DNA from: Campylobacter lari
Lineage (GTDB): Bacteria > Campylobacterota > Campylobacteria > Campylobacterales > Campylobacteraceae
Length of the DNA stretch: 64,000 nt
Assembly: GCF_900638335.1 (NCBI RefSeq)
Contig: NZ_LR134508.1
Span: 558,001-622,000, forward strand
Direction of reading: 5' to 3'
Below are positions 26,697-34,945 of this stretch, piece after piece. Each line of letters opens with the position of its first letter. The stretch's first letter is position 1. Under the pieces are notes generated by a model. The model was not told the DNA's origin. It saw only the letters and a list, made by a program, of their open reading frames with translations, and did not search any database. The translations under genes and the position numbers were made by a program.

Positions 26697-26953
26697 GTTT
26701 TTTAGATGAATTAAAAGATATAAAAAAAGCACTCCAAAAAGAACAAGGTCAAGCAAAAAAAGAAAAAGTTAAAGCGAGTAAGAGTGGAGTGAGTATGAAA
26801 AATACTGATTTAGATACTATACAAAAAGACTTAACTAAGCAAAATGAAGACAAAAAACAAGAGCAAGAATTTGAAGATATGTTTTTAAAAGAAGAGCGTT
26901 TAGCTAATGAATTTATGGAATTTGTAAAAAATAGCGATATTAAAAAGATCTAA
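26693..26953 (+). CDS. Hypothetical charged protein between pycA and bpt
   Basis: An 86-residue, strongly charged protein (many Lys, Glu, Gln), predicted helical with no signal or membrane segment. It begins [18 protein letters not shown] and ends with a second helix [18 protein letters not shown]. No known domain is recognised. It overlaps pycA by 4 bases and its TAA shares one base with the bpt ATG, so it is firmly embedded in the pycA operon. Position matches Cj1036c of C. jejuni as remembered, suggesting it is a conserved genus gene rather than spurious. Confidence 0.75.
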   Translation: MSFLDELKDIKKALQKEQGQAKKEKVKASKSGVSMKNTDLDTIQKDLTKQNEDKKQEQEFEDMFLKEERLANEFMEFVKNSDIKKI

Positions 26954-27672
26954 TGAATAATATTATTGGTTTTTGTACTTTAGAAGAAGAATGTCCTTAT
27001 CTTGAAAATAGATATTGTAGAAATGAATATAATTATATATCTTTTATTAATAAAGCACAAAATCAAGAATTAGTTTCAAGAGGTTGGCGTCGTTTTGGTT
27101 CGTATTTTTCAAGGCCAATATGTAATGATTGCAATGAATGTCAAAATTTGCGTATTTTAGTAGAAAATTTCCATTTTGGCAAAAGCTATCGTAGGGTTTT
27201 GAAAAAAAATATAGCTACTAAAATAATCTTACAAAAACCTTCTTTAAGTGATGAGCATTTATTATTATACGAAAAATACCACCATTATCAAAAAGATAAA
27301 AGAAATTGGAAAATTTATGATTTAAATTTTAGAAAATATTATAATCTTTATGTAGATAATGCGGGTACTTTTGGATATGAACTTGATTTTTATATTGATA
27401 ATAAGCTAGTTTGTGTTGATTTAATTGATATTTTAGAAGATGGAATTTCTAGTATATATTGTTTTTATGATCCAGATTTTTCTCATCTAAGTCTCGGTAA
27501 ATACTCACTTTTAACTGAAATTAAACTCGCACAATTAAAAAAATTAAAATATATTTATTTAGGATATTTTGTAAAAGGGTGTCAATCTTTAGCATATAAA
27601 GCCGATTATAGTCCAAATGAAATTTTAAAACACACCAGTGCTTTAAATGAGCAAGCATTTTTGTGGAGTTAG
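26953..27672 (+). CDS. bpt: Aminoacyl-tRNA-protein transferase (Bpt/Ate family)
   Basis: A 239-residue N-end-rule enzyme that adds leucine (Bpt type) or arginine from tRNA to proteins with acidic N-termini, marking them for ClpAP-type degradation. The N-terminal cysteine cluster [14 protein letters not shown] and [16 protein letters not shown] match the ATE N-domain. The C-domain has [30 protein letters not shown] and [20 protein letters not shown], typical of the GNAT-like core. The bacterial epsilon group is expected to be Bpt. It shares one base with the previous gene and lies 18 bases before the J-domain gene. Confidence 0.9.
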   Translation: MNNIIGFCTLEEECPYLENRYCRNEYNYISFINKAQNQELVSRGWRRFGSYFSRPICNDCNECQNLRILVENFHFGKSYRRVLKKNIATKIILQKPSLSDEHLLLYEKYHHYQKDKRNWKIYDLNFRKYYNLYVDNAGTFGYELDFYIDNKLVCVDLIDILEDGISSIYCFYDPDFSHLSLGKYSLLTEIKLAQLKKLKYIYLGYFVKGCQSLAYKADYSPNEILKHTSALNEQAFLWS

Positions 27673-27690
27673 GTTTATAGAGAGGATTTT

Positions 27691-28497
27691 ATGCAAGTAG
27701 TGCAAACTTTAGAATCAGTTAGTGTTAATACTGATGATTTTTTAATGTTTAAATATTTTCAAGATCTTATCCGTAAAAATTTTTCCAAAGTTATAGGTAA
27801 TAAAAATAAAACTTTATCTTTTTTTGTAGAAAATGAAATTCCTCAAAGAAGATATTTTTTAAAACTTGTTAATCATAAATATAAAAAAAACACTGGAAAT
27901 CAAATTGATAATCTTGCCTTTGCACATTATAAAACCTTTAAATTAAATCTTGCTCAAGCAAATACTTTAAAGCCTGTAATCTTTGCTAAGATAGGTTTTG
28001 CGCAAAAAAATATTTTAATCACATTAAGTTCGAATGAAAAATTATTTGCTGTATATTTAGAGCAGTATTTTAAAGACCATAAAAGTGTGTATGATGAAAA
28101 AAATTGTATTTTTTCAGTGGAATATAAAGATGACAACACTTTAAATCTTTTAGAAATTTTAGCTAGCGTAAATGAGCATTTGAAATATTGTGTTGATTTT
28201 ACGATCAATGAAACTCAGCTTTTAGAATTTAGAAATAAAATGAAAAATAAAGCTAGTACTAATTGGAAATTTAATGCCCTAGCAAAGCTTTTTGAAAATT
28301 ATTTTCAAACTTTAGGGTGCAATTCTAGTGATGATTTTGCCGCTATTAGACAAAATTATCTTAATTTGGTTAAAATTTATCACCCTGATCGTCATCAAGG
28401 TAAAAGTAAGATCGAGCAAGCTTATTGCCGTGAAGAATTTGAGAAAATCCAACTTGCTTATGAGAGTTTAAAATCTTTATATAAAAATAATACTTGA
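27691..28497 (+). CDS. J-domain (DnaJ-like) protein
   Basis: A 268-residue protein with a C-terminal J-domain (about 205-265): DFAAIRQNYLNLVKIYHPDR contains the essential HPD motif, followed by FEKIQLAYESLKSLY. The first 200 residues are unique, basic and show no recognised domain. It lacks the Gly/Phe and zinc-finger regions of DnaJ, so it should stimulate a DnaK protein in a specialised task. GAGAGGATTTT precedes the ATG. It follows bpt by 18 bases and precedes ftsW; Cj1034c in C. jejuni is the probable counterpart. Confidence 0.83.
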   Translation: MQVVQTLESVSVNTDDFLMFKYFQDLIRKNFSKVIGNKNKTLSFFVENEIPQRRYFLKLVNHKYKKNTGNQIDNLAFAHYKTFKLNLAQANTLKPVIFAKIGFAQKNILITLSSNEKLFAVYLEQYFKDHKSVYDEKNCIFSVEYKDDNTLNLLEILASVNEHLKYCVDFTINETQLLEFRNKMKNKASTNWKFNALAKLFENYFQTLGCNSSDDFAAIRQNYLNLVKIYHPDRHQGKSKIEQAYCREEFEKIQLAYESLKSLYKNNT

Positions 28498-28567
28498 TGT
28501 TAAAATAACATCATTTTAAGTTGCAATCTATTAAAATTAATTTTTTATAAAAATTTAGGGAATGACA

Positions 28568-29731
28568 TTGGTTGCTGATAGAAAGTTATTTTTTTTAAGT
28601 TGTATTCTCATAACTATAGGAATACTTTTTTCTTATTCTTTAAGTGCTTTTACTGTTCTTTATTTAGAATATAATGAGTTTCATTTTTTTATCAGACAGC
28701 TTTTTTTTGGACTTAGTGGTATAGCTATTATTTATTTTATTTCAAGATTAAATCCTGATAGTAAAATGGCACATTATTTAATGATAAGTGTTTTGCTCAT
28801 CTCTTTTTTATTTATACTTATCTTGCCTTTTTTACCCACCTTTCTTGCTACTGCAGCAGGTGGTGCTAAAAGATGGATTAGGCTTGGTCCTTTATCTATT
28901 TCTCCGGTTGAATTTTTTAAAATAGGTTTGATTTATTTCCTTGCTTGGTCTTATACAAGAAGGATTGATGATAGCAAAAAGGCAATTAAACATGAAATTT
29001 TAATTTTAATTCCTTATTTTATTTTAGCTGCTTTTGTTATTGGTTATATTTATATGACACAAAATGATTTAGGACAAAGCGTCATTTCTTTTTTTTTGGT
29101 TTTTGCTCTAGCTTTTTTTGCAGGAGCTAGTAAAAGACTTTTTGCTTTTGGTGTGGTTATTGTTGGAATGATTGGTGTTTTAGTGATCTTAAGTAATCAA
29201 AGGAGAATCCAGCGTATTTCTGCTTGGTGGGGAAATATCCAAGATGCATTTTTGCCTTTCTTTCCTGATTGGTTAGCAAATGCTTTAAGAGTAAGCCATA
29301 ATTCAGAGCCTTATCAAATTTCACATAGTTTAAATGCTATAGCTCATGGTGGATTTTTTGGAGAGGGACTAGGACTTGGAACTTTTAAGTTGGGGTTTTT
29401 AAGTGAAGTGCATACAGACTTTGTTTTATCAGGGATTACTGAAGAAATAGGGCTATTAGGATTAGGGATTATATGTTTTATTTATTTGATGGTGATACTT
29501 AGAATTTTTAGAATAGCAGGGCGTTGTGAAAATAAGGTTCATTTTTTGTTTTGCTCAGGTGTAGCTTTACTTTTATTATTTTCATTTTTTATGAATGCAT
29601 TTGGAATTATTTCTTTAACCCCGTTAAAAGGAGTTGCCGTACCGCTTTTAAGTTATGGTGGTAGTTCGATGTGGTCTATTTGTCTTGGAATAGGTTATGT
29701 TTTAATGATTAGTAAAAAGGTGAAAATATAA
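28568..29731 (+). CDS. ftsW: Septal peptidoglycan polymerase FtsW (SEDS family)
   Basis: Multi-pass SEDS glycosyltransferase working with the division transpeptidase. About 387 residues and 9-10 membrane helices. Family motifs: GAKRWIRLGPLSISPVEFFK, YMTQNDLGQSVI (catalytic Asp of the DLG motif), SHSLNAIAHGGFFGEGLGLG, HTDFVLSGITEEIGLLG and GVAVPLLSYGGSSMW. HTDFVLSGITEE is the FtsW rather than RodA signature; a separate RodA gene is present at 45295. An ATG at 28562 abuts the TAGGGA motif with no spacing, while TTG 28568 is 6 bases downstream and gives MVADRKLFF; I prefer TTG. Confidence 0.92.
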   Translation: MVADRKLFFLSCILITIGILFSYSLSAFTVLYLEYNEFHFFIRQLFFGLSGIAIIYFISRLNPDSKMAHYLMISVLLISFLFILILPFLPTFLATAAGGAKRWIRLGPLSISPVEFFKIGLIYFLAWSYTRRIDDSKKAIKHEILILIPYFILAAFVIGYIYMTQNDLGQSVISFFLVFALAFFAGASKRLFAFGVVIVGMIGVLVILSNQRRIQRISAWWGNIQDAFLPFFPDWLANALRVSHNSEPYQISHSLNAIAHGGFFGEGLGLGTFKLGFLSEVHTDFVLSGITEEIGLLGLGIICFIYLMVILRIFRIAGRCENKVHFLFCSGVALLLLFSFFMNAFGIISLTPLKGVAVPLLSYGGSSMWSICLGIGYVLMISKKVKI

Positions 29732-29900
29732 AGTAGTTCTAAAATATGATATTAGAGACACATTTTTTCAATAAGAAATTGTAGTAATGTTTTTATCGTA
29801 TTTTTTACATTCTACAATACAGCATATTGCCTTATCATATATTATGAATATTTTATAAAGTTTTTATAAATAAAATTATATCATACATAGTACTTATTGT

Positions 29901-29906
29901 TAAAAT
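29901..29906 (+). promoter_or_regulatory. Probable argF -10 box
   Basis: TAAAAT 20 bases before the argF start, in TATTGTTAAAATTAATG. The 195-base gap 29732-29926 also holds an imperfect inverted repeat (TTGTAG/CTACAA arms at about 29778 and 29813) that may end the ftsW message. I cannot identify an ArgR box with confidence. Confidence 0.4.
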
Positions 29907-29926
29907 TAATGAGCAGGAAGCATAAA

Positions 29927-30838
29927 ATGAGACATTTTTTAACATTAATGGATTTTACTAAAGATGATATTTTGACTATTATTGATTATGCTATTAAACT
30001 TAAGTTAAATCCAAAAAAACTATTGCATGATAAAACTTTAGCAATGATTTTCGAAAAAAATTCTACACGTACTAGAATGGCTTTTGAACTTGCAATTACA
30101 GAGCTTGGCGGAAAAGCTATATTTTTAAATAGCAATGATTTGCAACTTGGTAGAGGTGAGCCTATTAAAGATACAGCTAGGGTTATTGGCTCTATGGTTG
30201 ATTTTGTAATGATGAGAGTAAAAAATCATGATAGTTTAGTAGAATTTGCAAAATATTCCAAAGCTCCTGTTATTAATGGTTTGAGCGAGCTTTATCATCC
30301 AACGCAGATTTTAGGAGATTTGTTAACCATTAAAGAATGGGGTAAAGAAAAAGATAACAATGTAAAAATCGCTTTTGTGGGAGATAGTAATAATGTGTGT
30401 AATTCTTGGTTGATAGCTTCTGCAATTTTAGGCTACGAAATTAGCATAGCCATACCAGAAAATTATAATATCAATACTCAAGTTTGGGACTTTGTTGTAA
30501 AAAAATCAGAAATTTCAGGAGCAAAAATTTCTTTATTTCATAACAAATTTGATGCTTTAAAAAATAAAGATGTGGTCATAACTGATACCTGGATCTCTAT
30601 GGGGGAAGAGAAGGAAAAAGAAAATAAAATAAAAGATTTTGCTGGTTTTATTATTGATGATGATGCAATGAAACAAGCAAATAGTAATGCTATTTTGCTT
30701 CATTGTTTACCTGCATATAGAGGTTTTGAAGTTAGCGAAGTGGTCTTTGAAAAACACTCAAAAGTAATTTTTGAAGAAGCTGTAAATCGTCTTTATGTAG
30801 TTAAGGCTTTACTTTGTTTTTTAAATAAGAATTTATAA
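29927..30838 (+). CDS. argF: Ornithine carbamoyltransferase
   Basis: Forms citrulline from ornithine and carbamoyl phosphate in arginine synthesis (cytoplasm, trimer). It is 303 residues, standard. Visible: FEKNSTRTRMAFELA (carbamoyl-phosphate STRTR loop), LGRGEPIKDTARVI, YHPTQILGDLLT (HPTQ) and LLHCLPAYRG (ornithine-site HCLP). The frame extends ten codons upstream, but GCAGGAAG before ATG 29927 and the family start (MRHFLTLMD) favour this one. A 361-base stretch without an identified gene follows. The organism therefore keeps at least this step of arginine synthesis. Confidence 0.95.
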   Translation: MRHFLTLMDFTKDDILTIIDYAIKLKLNPKKLLHDKTLAMIFEKNSTRTRMAFELAITELGGKAIFLNSNDLQLGRGEPIKDTARVIGSMVDFVMMRVKNHDSLVEFAKYSKAPVINGLSELYHPTQILGDLLTIKEWGKEKDNNVKIAFVGDSNNVCNSWLIASAILGYEISIAIPENYNINTQVWDFVVKKSEISGAKISLFHNKFDALKNKDVVITDTWISMGEEKEKENKIKDFAGFIIDDDAMKQANSNAILLHCLPAYRGFEVSEVVFEKHSKVIFEEAVNRLYVVKALLCFLNKNL

Positions 30839-31161
30839 AATAAATACTAATTAAAAAGGTTTAAAATTATAAAATAATAAAAATTAAAACAAGTTTTAAA
30901 TACTGTAGAATATTACTAAGATAAAAATGTTGTAAAATAAAAAACAACCATTTAGAAGCACTTGCTAGTTATTGTCTTTTGATGTTAAATAAATTTGATG
31001 ACTGAGAAGTAGCCCCGAATGGTTTGCATTTGATAATATAGTATTATTCTGTTTGTTTTCTAGCTAGTATGATATAAAAAATTCACTTAATATCTTAGAA
31101 ATATGGTAGAAATATTAAAACACAGATTATAATAAAGCCTTTACAAATAAATTTTTTTTGA
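30839..31161. other. AT-rich region without identified gene
   Basis: Between argF and the promoter of the leader ORF. No ORF with a ribosome site was found. It contains complementary 7-mers AACCATT (30946-30952) and AATGGTT (31018-31024) bracketing about 65 bases with a locally GC-richer patch (AGTAGCCCCGAATGG) and preceded by possible -10 boxes (TAGAAT at 30905-30910, TAAAAT at 30933-30938). A small structured RNA is conceivable, but no known family is recognised. A second TATGATATAA motif lies near 31068-31077. Confidence 0.35.
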
Positions 31162-31167
31162 TATAAT
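31162..31167 (+). promoter_or_regulatory. -10 box for the leader ORF / binding-protein operon
   Basis: TATAAT preceded by a run of eight T and TGA (TTTTTTTTGATATAAT), a classical Campylobacter sigma-70 promoter shape. Transcription would start near 31174, giving a leader of about 90 bases to the first binding-protein gene, with the 10-codon ORF inside it. Confidence 0.65.
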
Positions 31168-31199
31168 TTCAAGCAAATTTACTAAATCAAGGAGTATCA

Positions 31200-31232
31200 A
31201 TGAAAAAATATAGGCGTTTAAACACATTGTAA
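31200..31232 (+). CDS. Ten-codon leader ORF (MKKYRRLNTL)
   Basis: A very short ORF with a strong ribosome site (CAAGGAGT, about 6 bases before ATG), located between the TATAAT promoter and the first solute-binding gene, 33 bases ahead of its ATG. The peptide holds tandem Arg codons (AGG CGT), AGG being a minor codon. It has the architecture of a leader peptide that could regulate the operon by ribosome stalling, or it may be a decayed copy of the binding-protein start, which shares the first bases ATGAAAAAAT. No attenuator hairpin is obvious. Too short to be judged by homology. Confidence 0.45.
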   Translation: MKKYRRLNTL

Positions 31233-31265
31233 CTTTTTATTTATTTTAATCTTTAGGAGATAGTA

Positions 31266-32009
31266 ATGAAAAAATTATATGTTGTTTTAGCGTTATTTAG
31301 TTTATTAATTTTAGGTGCTTGCTCAAAACAAGCTAATAGTCAAAATGAAGTTTTAAAAGTTGGAATAGAAGCAAGCTATCCTCCGTATGAATTTATGCAG
31401 GATGGAAAACTTAGTGGTTTTGATGTAGATGTCATTGAAGAGCTTTCAAGAAGAGCCAATTTTAAAATAGAGTTTGTTAATATGAGTTATGATGCGCTCA
31501 TTCCAGCTTTAATGGGTAAAAAAATCGATCTTATTATTTCTTCTATGGGAATTACTTCTCAAAGAGCACAAAATGTGGATTTTAGTATTTCTTATTTTAA
31601 AGATAAAAATGTGTATTTAAAGCATAAAGATAGTGGTTTTTTGCAAAAAGATGATTTGAAATCAAAAAATATTTGCGTATTGCTGGGTTCTATTCAAGAA
31701 AACGCAGCAAAACAGATTTTAAATGCAAAAGTAGTAGCTAATGAGAATATGTTGAATTGCTTTTTAAGTTTAGATGCTAAAAAAACTGATGCTGTAGTAA
31801 CTGATAAAGCTAGTGCAATGAATTTTTTGAAACAATATCCCAACATAAATGCTTTTTATGAAGAAGATGATGGAAGTGAAGGTTTTGGTATAGCATTTAG
31901 AAAAAATGAATTTAAAGACTTAATCTCTAAGGTTAATCAACATTTAGAAGAAATGAAAAAAGATGGTACTTTAGAAAAATTTTTAGTTAAGTATAACTTA
32001 AAGGATTAA
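31266..32009 (+). CDS. Amino-acid ABC transporter solute-binding lipoprotein (copy 1)
   Basis: A 247-residue SBP_bac_3 family protein. Type II signal peptide with lipobox LGACS (lipidated Cys at about 19). Amino-acid-binding fold motifs: VGIEASYPPYEFM, GKLSGFDVDVIEEL, SYDALIPALMGKKIDLIIS and SQRAQNVDFSISYF, all typical of ArtJ/HisJ-like receptors. No transporter genes adjoin; the nearest suitable permease/ATPase pair lies at 36559-38041. Its start and its tandem neighbour (1 base apart) are almost identical in the signal-peptide coding region. AGGAG precedes the ATG. Confidence 0.88.
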   Translation: MKKLYVVLALFSLLILGACSKQANSQNEVLKVGIEASYPPYEFMQDGKLSGFDVDVIEELSRRANFKIEFVNMSYDALIPALMGKKIDLIISSMGITSQRAQNVDFSISYFKDKNVYLKHKDSGFLQKDDLKSKNICVLLGSIQENAAKQILNAKVVANENMLNCFLSLDAKKTDAVVTDKASAMNFLKQYPNINAFYEEDDGSEGFGIAFRKNEFKDLISKVNQHLEEMKKDGTLEKFLVKYNLKD

Positions 32010-32010
32010 A

Positions 32011-32769
32011 ATGAAAAAAATATTATATGTTGTTTTAGCGTTATTTGGTATATTAGCTTTAGGTGCTTGCTCAAGCGATAAAAGTCAAGCTAGTGCTTCT
32101 GGTGAAAAGGTTTATAAAGTAGGTATAGCTGCAAATTATCCTCCTTTTGATTTTATTAAAGATGCAAAAATTACCGGCTTTGATGTTGATTTATTAGAAG
32201 AGATAGCAAAAAGAGAAAATTTAAAACTTGAATGGGTAAATATGAGTTTTGATGGTTTAATCCCTGCTTTAAAAGCTGGAAAGATTGACATGATAGCTTC
32301 TGCTATGAGCTCAACACCACAAAGATTAACAAGTATGGATTTTAGTGATACTTATTTTAATACTAAAAATTTATATTTAAAATTAAAAACAGACTCTAGT
32401 ATTAGCGATAAGCAAAGTTTAGAAGGTAAAAAAATAGGTGTTCAACTTGGAACTATTCAAGAAAGTGCTGCTAAGGCTATTCCAAATGCTCAGGTAGTTG
32501 CAAGTGAAGAAATGTTAGCGGCAATTTTAGCTTTAAAAGCTGGCAAAGTAGATGCAGTTTTAACAGATAAAGATATTGGTAAAGGTTATTTAAAAACTAA
32601 TGAAGAATTAGAAGCATTTTTAGAAGAAAATGATGGAAGTTCAGGTTTTTGTGTAGCTTTTGATAAAGGAAAACAAACTGAGCTTGTTCAAAAAATCAAT
32701 GCAGGTTTAGAAAAAGTTAAAGCTGATGGCACTTACCAAAAAATCGTAGAAAAATACGATTTGCAATAA
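32011..32769 (+). CDS. Amino-acid ABC transporter solute-binding lipoprotein (copy 2)
   Basis: A 252-residue paralogue of the preceding gene. Lipobox LGACS, then VGIAANYPPFDFIKDAKI, GFDVDLLEEIAKRE, SFDGLIPALKAGKIDMIASA and TPQRLTSMDFSDTYF. The ligand-site Arg (PQR), Asp and the aromatic PPF are kept, so it should bind a polar amino acid, but specificity is not predictable. It starts 1 base after copy 1 with the same first residues (MKK.LYVVLALF), a tandem duplication with divergence in the binding domain. An inverted repeat follows the stop. Confidence 0.88.
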   Translation: MKKILYVVLALFGILALGACSSDKSQASASGEKVYKVGIAANYPPFDFIKDAKITGFDVDLLEEIAKRENLKLEWVNMSFDGLIPALKAGKIDMIASAMSSTPQRLTSMDFSDTYFNTKNLYLKLKTDSSISDKQSLEGKKIGVQLGTIQESAAKAIPNAQVVASEEMLAAILALKAGKVDAVLTDKDIGKGYLKTNEELEAFLEENDGSSGFCVAFDKGKQTELVQKINAGLEKVKADGTYQKIVEKYDLQ

Positions 32770-34035
32770 TTAACTTAAAGCCTTGATACTTGCTTTCAAG
32801 GCTTTAAAAAAAAACTCTATATCTTCCTTTGTATGTGTATAATGAAAACCCACTCTTAGCCAACCTGGTTTAGATTTTAATTCTTGATTGTCTTTTAGAT
32901 TGAGCAAATCATGCCCATAAGGTCCTGCGCAAGCACAACCTGCTCTTGTTTCTATCTTATAGGTTTTGCTTAATTTATAAGCTAAATCAAAAGGAGAAAT
33001 TCCTTCTATATTAAAAGCAAAAATAGGTAATCTATGAGTGATATTTTTTGCATATAAGATCATTTTTGGAAAATTTGCACATTGCTTGAAAAAATATTCA
33101 CAAAGTTCTTTTTCTTTTTTTTCTATATTTTTTAAACCTATTTCATTACGTACTTTAAAAGCTAAACTTGCTCTAATTAGTTGAATAATTCCAGGTGTAC
33201 CACCTTCTTCTAAATTTTCAACTTCGCACAAGTATTGCTGAGAGGTTCTTGAAACATAGCCTACGGTTCCACCTGCAGCAAAGCTAGGAGTATTACCACA
33301 TAGACTTTTTTTAATAGCAAGTAAACCACAAGATCCTACACCTCCGAGTAACTTATGAGAGCTGATAAACACCGCATCATAAAATTTAGAATCTAAATTA
33401 GCATAAGGAGCTAAGGTGGAAATATCAAAAGCAACTATTCCATTATATCGCTTGATTAAAGTGTAGATTTTTTTATAATCACTTAAAATTCCAGTAACAT
33501 TAGAAGCTGCGTTAAAGCTTGCTATGATTTGTCTGTTTTTAGATTTTTTTAATAATTCTTCCAAAAAAACATAATCTAGCTCGCCATTTTTTTCTAAGGG
33601 TATGCGAACACATTCACACAAAGCCTCTCTAAATGAAAGCTCATTAGAATGGTGTTCATAAGGCCCTACTATAACCAAAGGCAAGATATTTTTATCTGTA
33701 TTTTTAAAATATTTTTCTTTAATAAGCGGGGGTATGTACAAACCTAATAGTTCTTGAAATTTTTTAATAGCAGCTGAAGATCCACTCCCGCAAGCTATAA
33801 GAGCAAAACTATCATCTAATTCAAGGTATTTTTTTAAATTTATTCTTGCATTTTCATAATGTTGTTGTGTAATGAAAGAATTTAAAGAGCTATCTGAATG
33901 TGTATTTGCATAGGTAGTAAGAATTTTTTTAATTTCCTTTTCTATGCTTTTTAACGCTAAAGCACTAGCCGTAAAATCAAAATAATATATTCCTTTTTTT
34001 AAAATAATATCTTTTTTTAATGTTTCAATATCCAA
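32770..34035 (-). CDS. Class V PLP aminotransferase (cysteine desulfurase-like)
   Basis: A 421-residue fold-type I PLP protein resembling the IscS/Csd group. Visible: CGSGSSAAIKKFQELLG, GPYEHHSNELSFREA, ASFNAASNVTGIL, AFDISTLAPYA (PLP Asp) and FISSHKLLGGVGSCG (PLP lysine). The C-terminal RAGCACAGPYGHDLL lies where desulfurases carry their catalytic Cys loop, so sulfur chemistry is possible. The start is TTG at 34035 with AGGGGA upstream. A T9 run lies near the 3' end. It matches Cj0791c by context, a gene with no settled function. Confidence 0.8.
   Translation of the reverse strand: MDIETLKKDIILKKGIYYFDFTASALALKSIEKEIKKILTTYANTHSDSSLNSFITQQHYENARINLKKYLELDDSFALIACGSGSSAAIKKFQELLGLYIPPLIKEKYFKNTDKNILPLVIVGPYEHHSNELSFREALCECVRIPLEKNGELDYVFLEELLKKSKNRQIIASFNAASNVTGILSDYKKIYTLIKRYNGIVAFDISTLAPYANLDSKFYDAVFISSHKLLGGVGSCGLLAIKKSLCGNTPSFAAGGTVGYVSRTSQQYLCEVENLEEGGTPGIIQLIRASLAFKVRNEIGLKNIEKKEKELCEYFFKQCANFPKMILYAKNITHRLPIFAFNIEGISPFDLAYKLSKTYKIETRAGCACAGPYGHDLLNLKDNQELKSKPGWLRVGFHYTHTKEDIEFFFKALKASIKALS
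32775..32807. terminator. 12-bp inverted repeat between convergent genes
   Basis: TTAAAGCCTTGA (32775-32786) and its reverse complement (32796-32807) with a 9-base loop, placed just after the second binding-protein gene and inside the 3' end of the convergent aminotransferase gene. A-rich on the right and T-rich on the minus strand to the left, it may stop transcription in both directions. Confidence 0.6.
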
Positions 34036-34092
34036 AAAATTCCCCTAAAAATTTGTTAAAATTATAACATACAAAATATTTAAAATAAGGAT

Positions 34093-34944
34093 ATGACTAT
34101 AAAATTTAGTGAATTTTCAAAGCATTGTGATTCTTTAGAGCTTAAAAGTATTTTTGATTTTTATAGTGTTTTTGATGAATTTGAATTTGATTTGAAATTA
34201 AGTTTGTATGATAATATTTTAAATGTTTTTGTTTCAAATGCTTTTGATATTTTAGCTAATTTAAATTTAGATGAAAATAGCTTAAAAGCTTTAAGTGTTT
34301 TGAGTAAAAATGATAGAAAACGCTATTCTATTAATAAATCTATTCCGCATTTTCAAGCACTAGGACTTATTAATAAGCTTTTAGAAAGAAATATTTTGAT
34401 TTTAGAAAAAAGTCAAGAAAAACCTATTATAAAAAATAAAAGACAAAAAATTAAAAAAGAATTGCGCTCATACAGTATTCAAGATAAGGTTGTTTTTAAA
34501 AACCAAGGATTAAGATTTTTCTTTTATTTTATATATCCTAACTTAAACCTAGTTGCGATGAAAAAATATAATGAGCTAATAGAAATAATCCAAGAAAATT
34601 TAGAAAAATATCAAAGCTTTACTTTTGAGCTTTTGTGCAAAGAATTTTTAGCCAAAAAGCTTAAAGTGAATCAAGTATATAGTTTTTGGAATTATCACCA
34701 TGAAATAGATTTGTACTATCAAGAAAATAATTTTTGTGTTTTAGGTGAGGTTAAATTTAAAGAAAGAAAAATATGTAAAAATATTTTAAATACTTTAAAA
34801 AATAAAGCAAAGCAGTTGCAAATCCAACCTAATTTATATGTGCTTTTCTCAAAGCAAGGTTTTAGCAAAGAACTTGTATTAAATAAAGAGCGTAATTTGC
34901 TTTTATATACTTTAGATGATTTTGATTTTTTGATTAAGGATTAA
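34093..34944 (+). CDS. DUF234-like protein with possible PD-(D/E)XK nuclease fold
   Basis: A 283-residue soluble protein. The N-terminal part (1-130) contains a helical stretch like a winged-helix (SVLSKNDRKRYSINKSIPHF) and a basic segment (KNKRQKIKKELRSY). The C-terminal part has HHEIDLYYQ then LGEVKFKERK, the D-x(n)-E-x-K pattern of PD-(D/E)XK nuclease folds, as in the DUF234 domain normally attached to P-loop ATPases. Here no ATPase domain is present. It ends 1 base before the flgS ATG, so it is co-translated with the flagellar kinase. Function unknown. Confidence 0.7.
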   Translation: MTIKFSEFSKHCDSLELKSIFDFYSVFDEFEFDLKLSLYDNILNVFVSNAFDILANLNLDENSLKALSVLSKNDRKRYSINKSIPHFQALGLINKLLERNILILEKSQEKPIIKNKRQKIKKELRSYSIQDKVVFKNQGLRFFFYFIYPNLNLVAMKKYNELIEIIQENLEKYQSFTFELLCKEFLAKKLKVNQVYSFWNYHHEIDLYYQENNFCVLGEVKFKERKICKNILNTLKNKAKQLQIQPNLYVLFSKQGFSKELVLNKERNLLLYTLDDFDFLIKD

Positions 34945-34945
34945 T

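Noticed and set aside
32806..32814. A9 run near the 3' end of the class V aminotransferase as a phase-variation switch
   Set aside because: It encodes FFFK near the C-terminus; slippage would change only the last residues, and A9 runs are common by chance in such AT-rich DNA.
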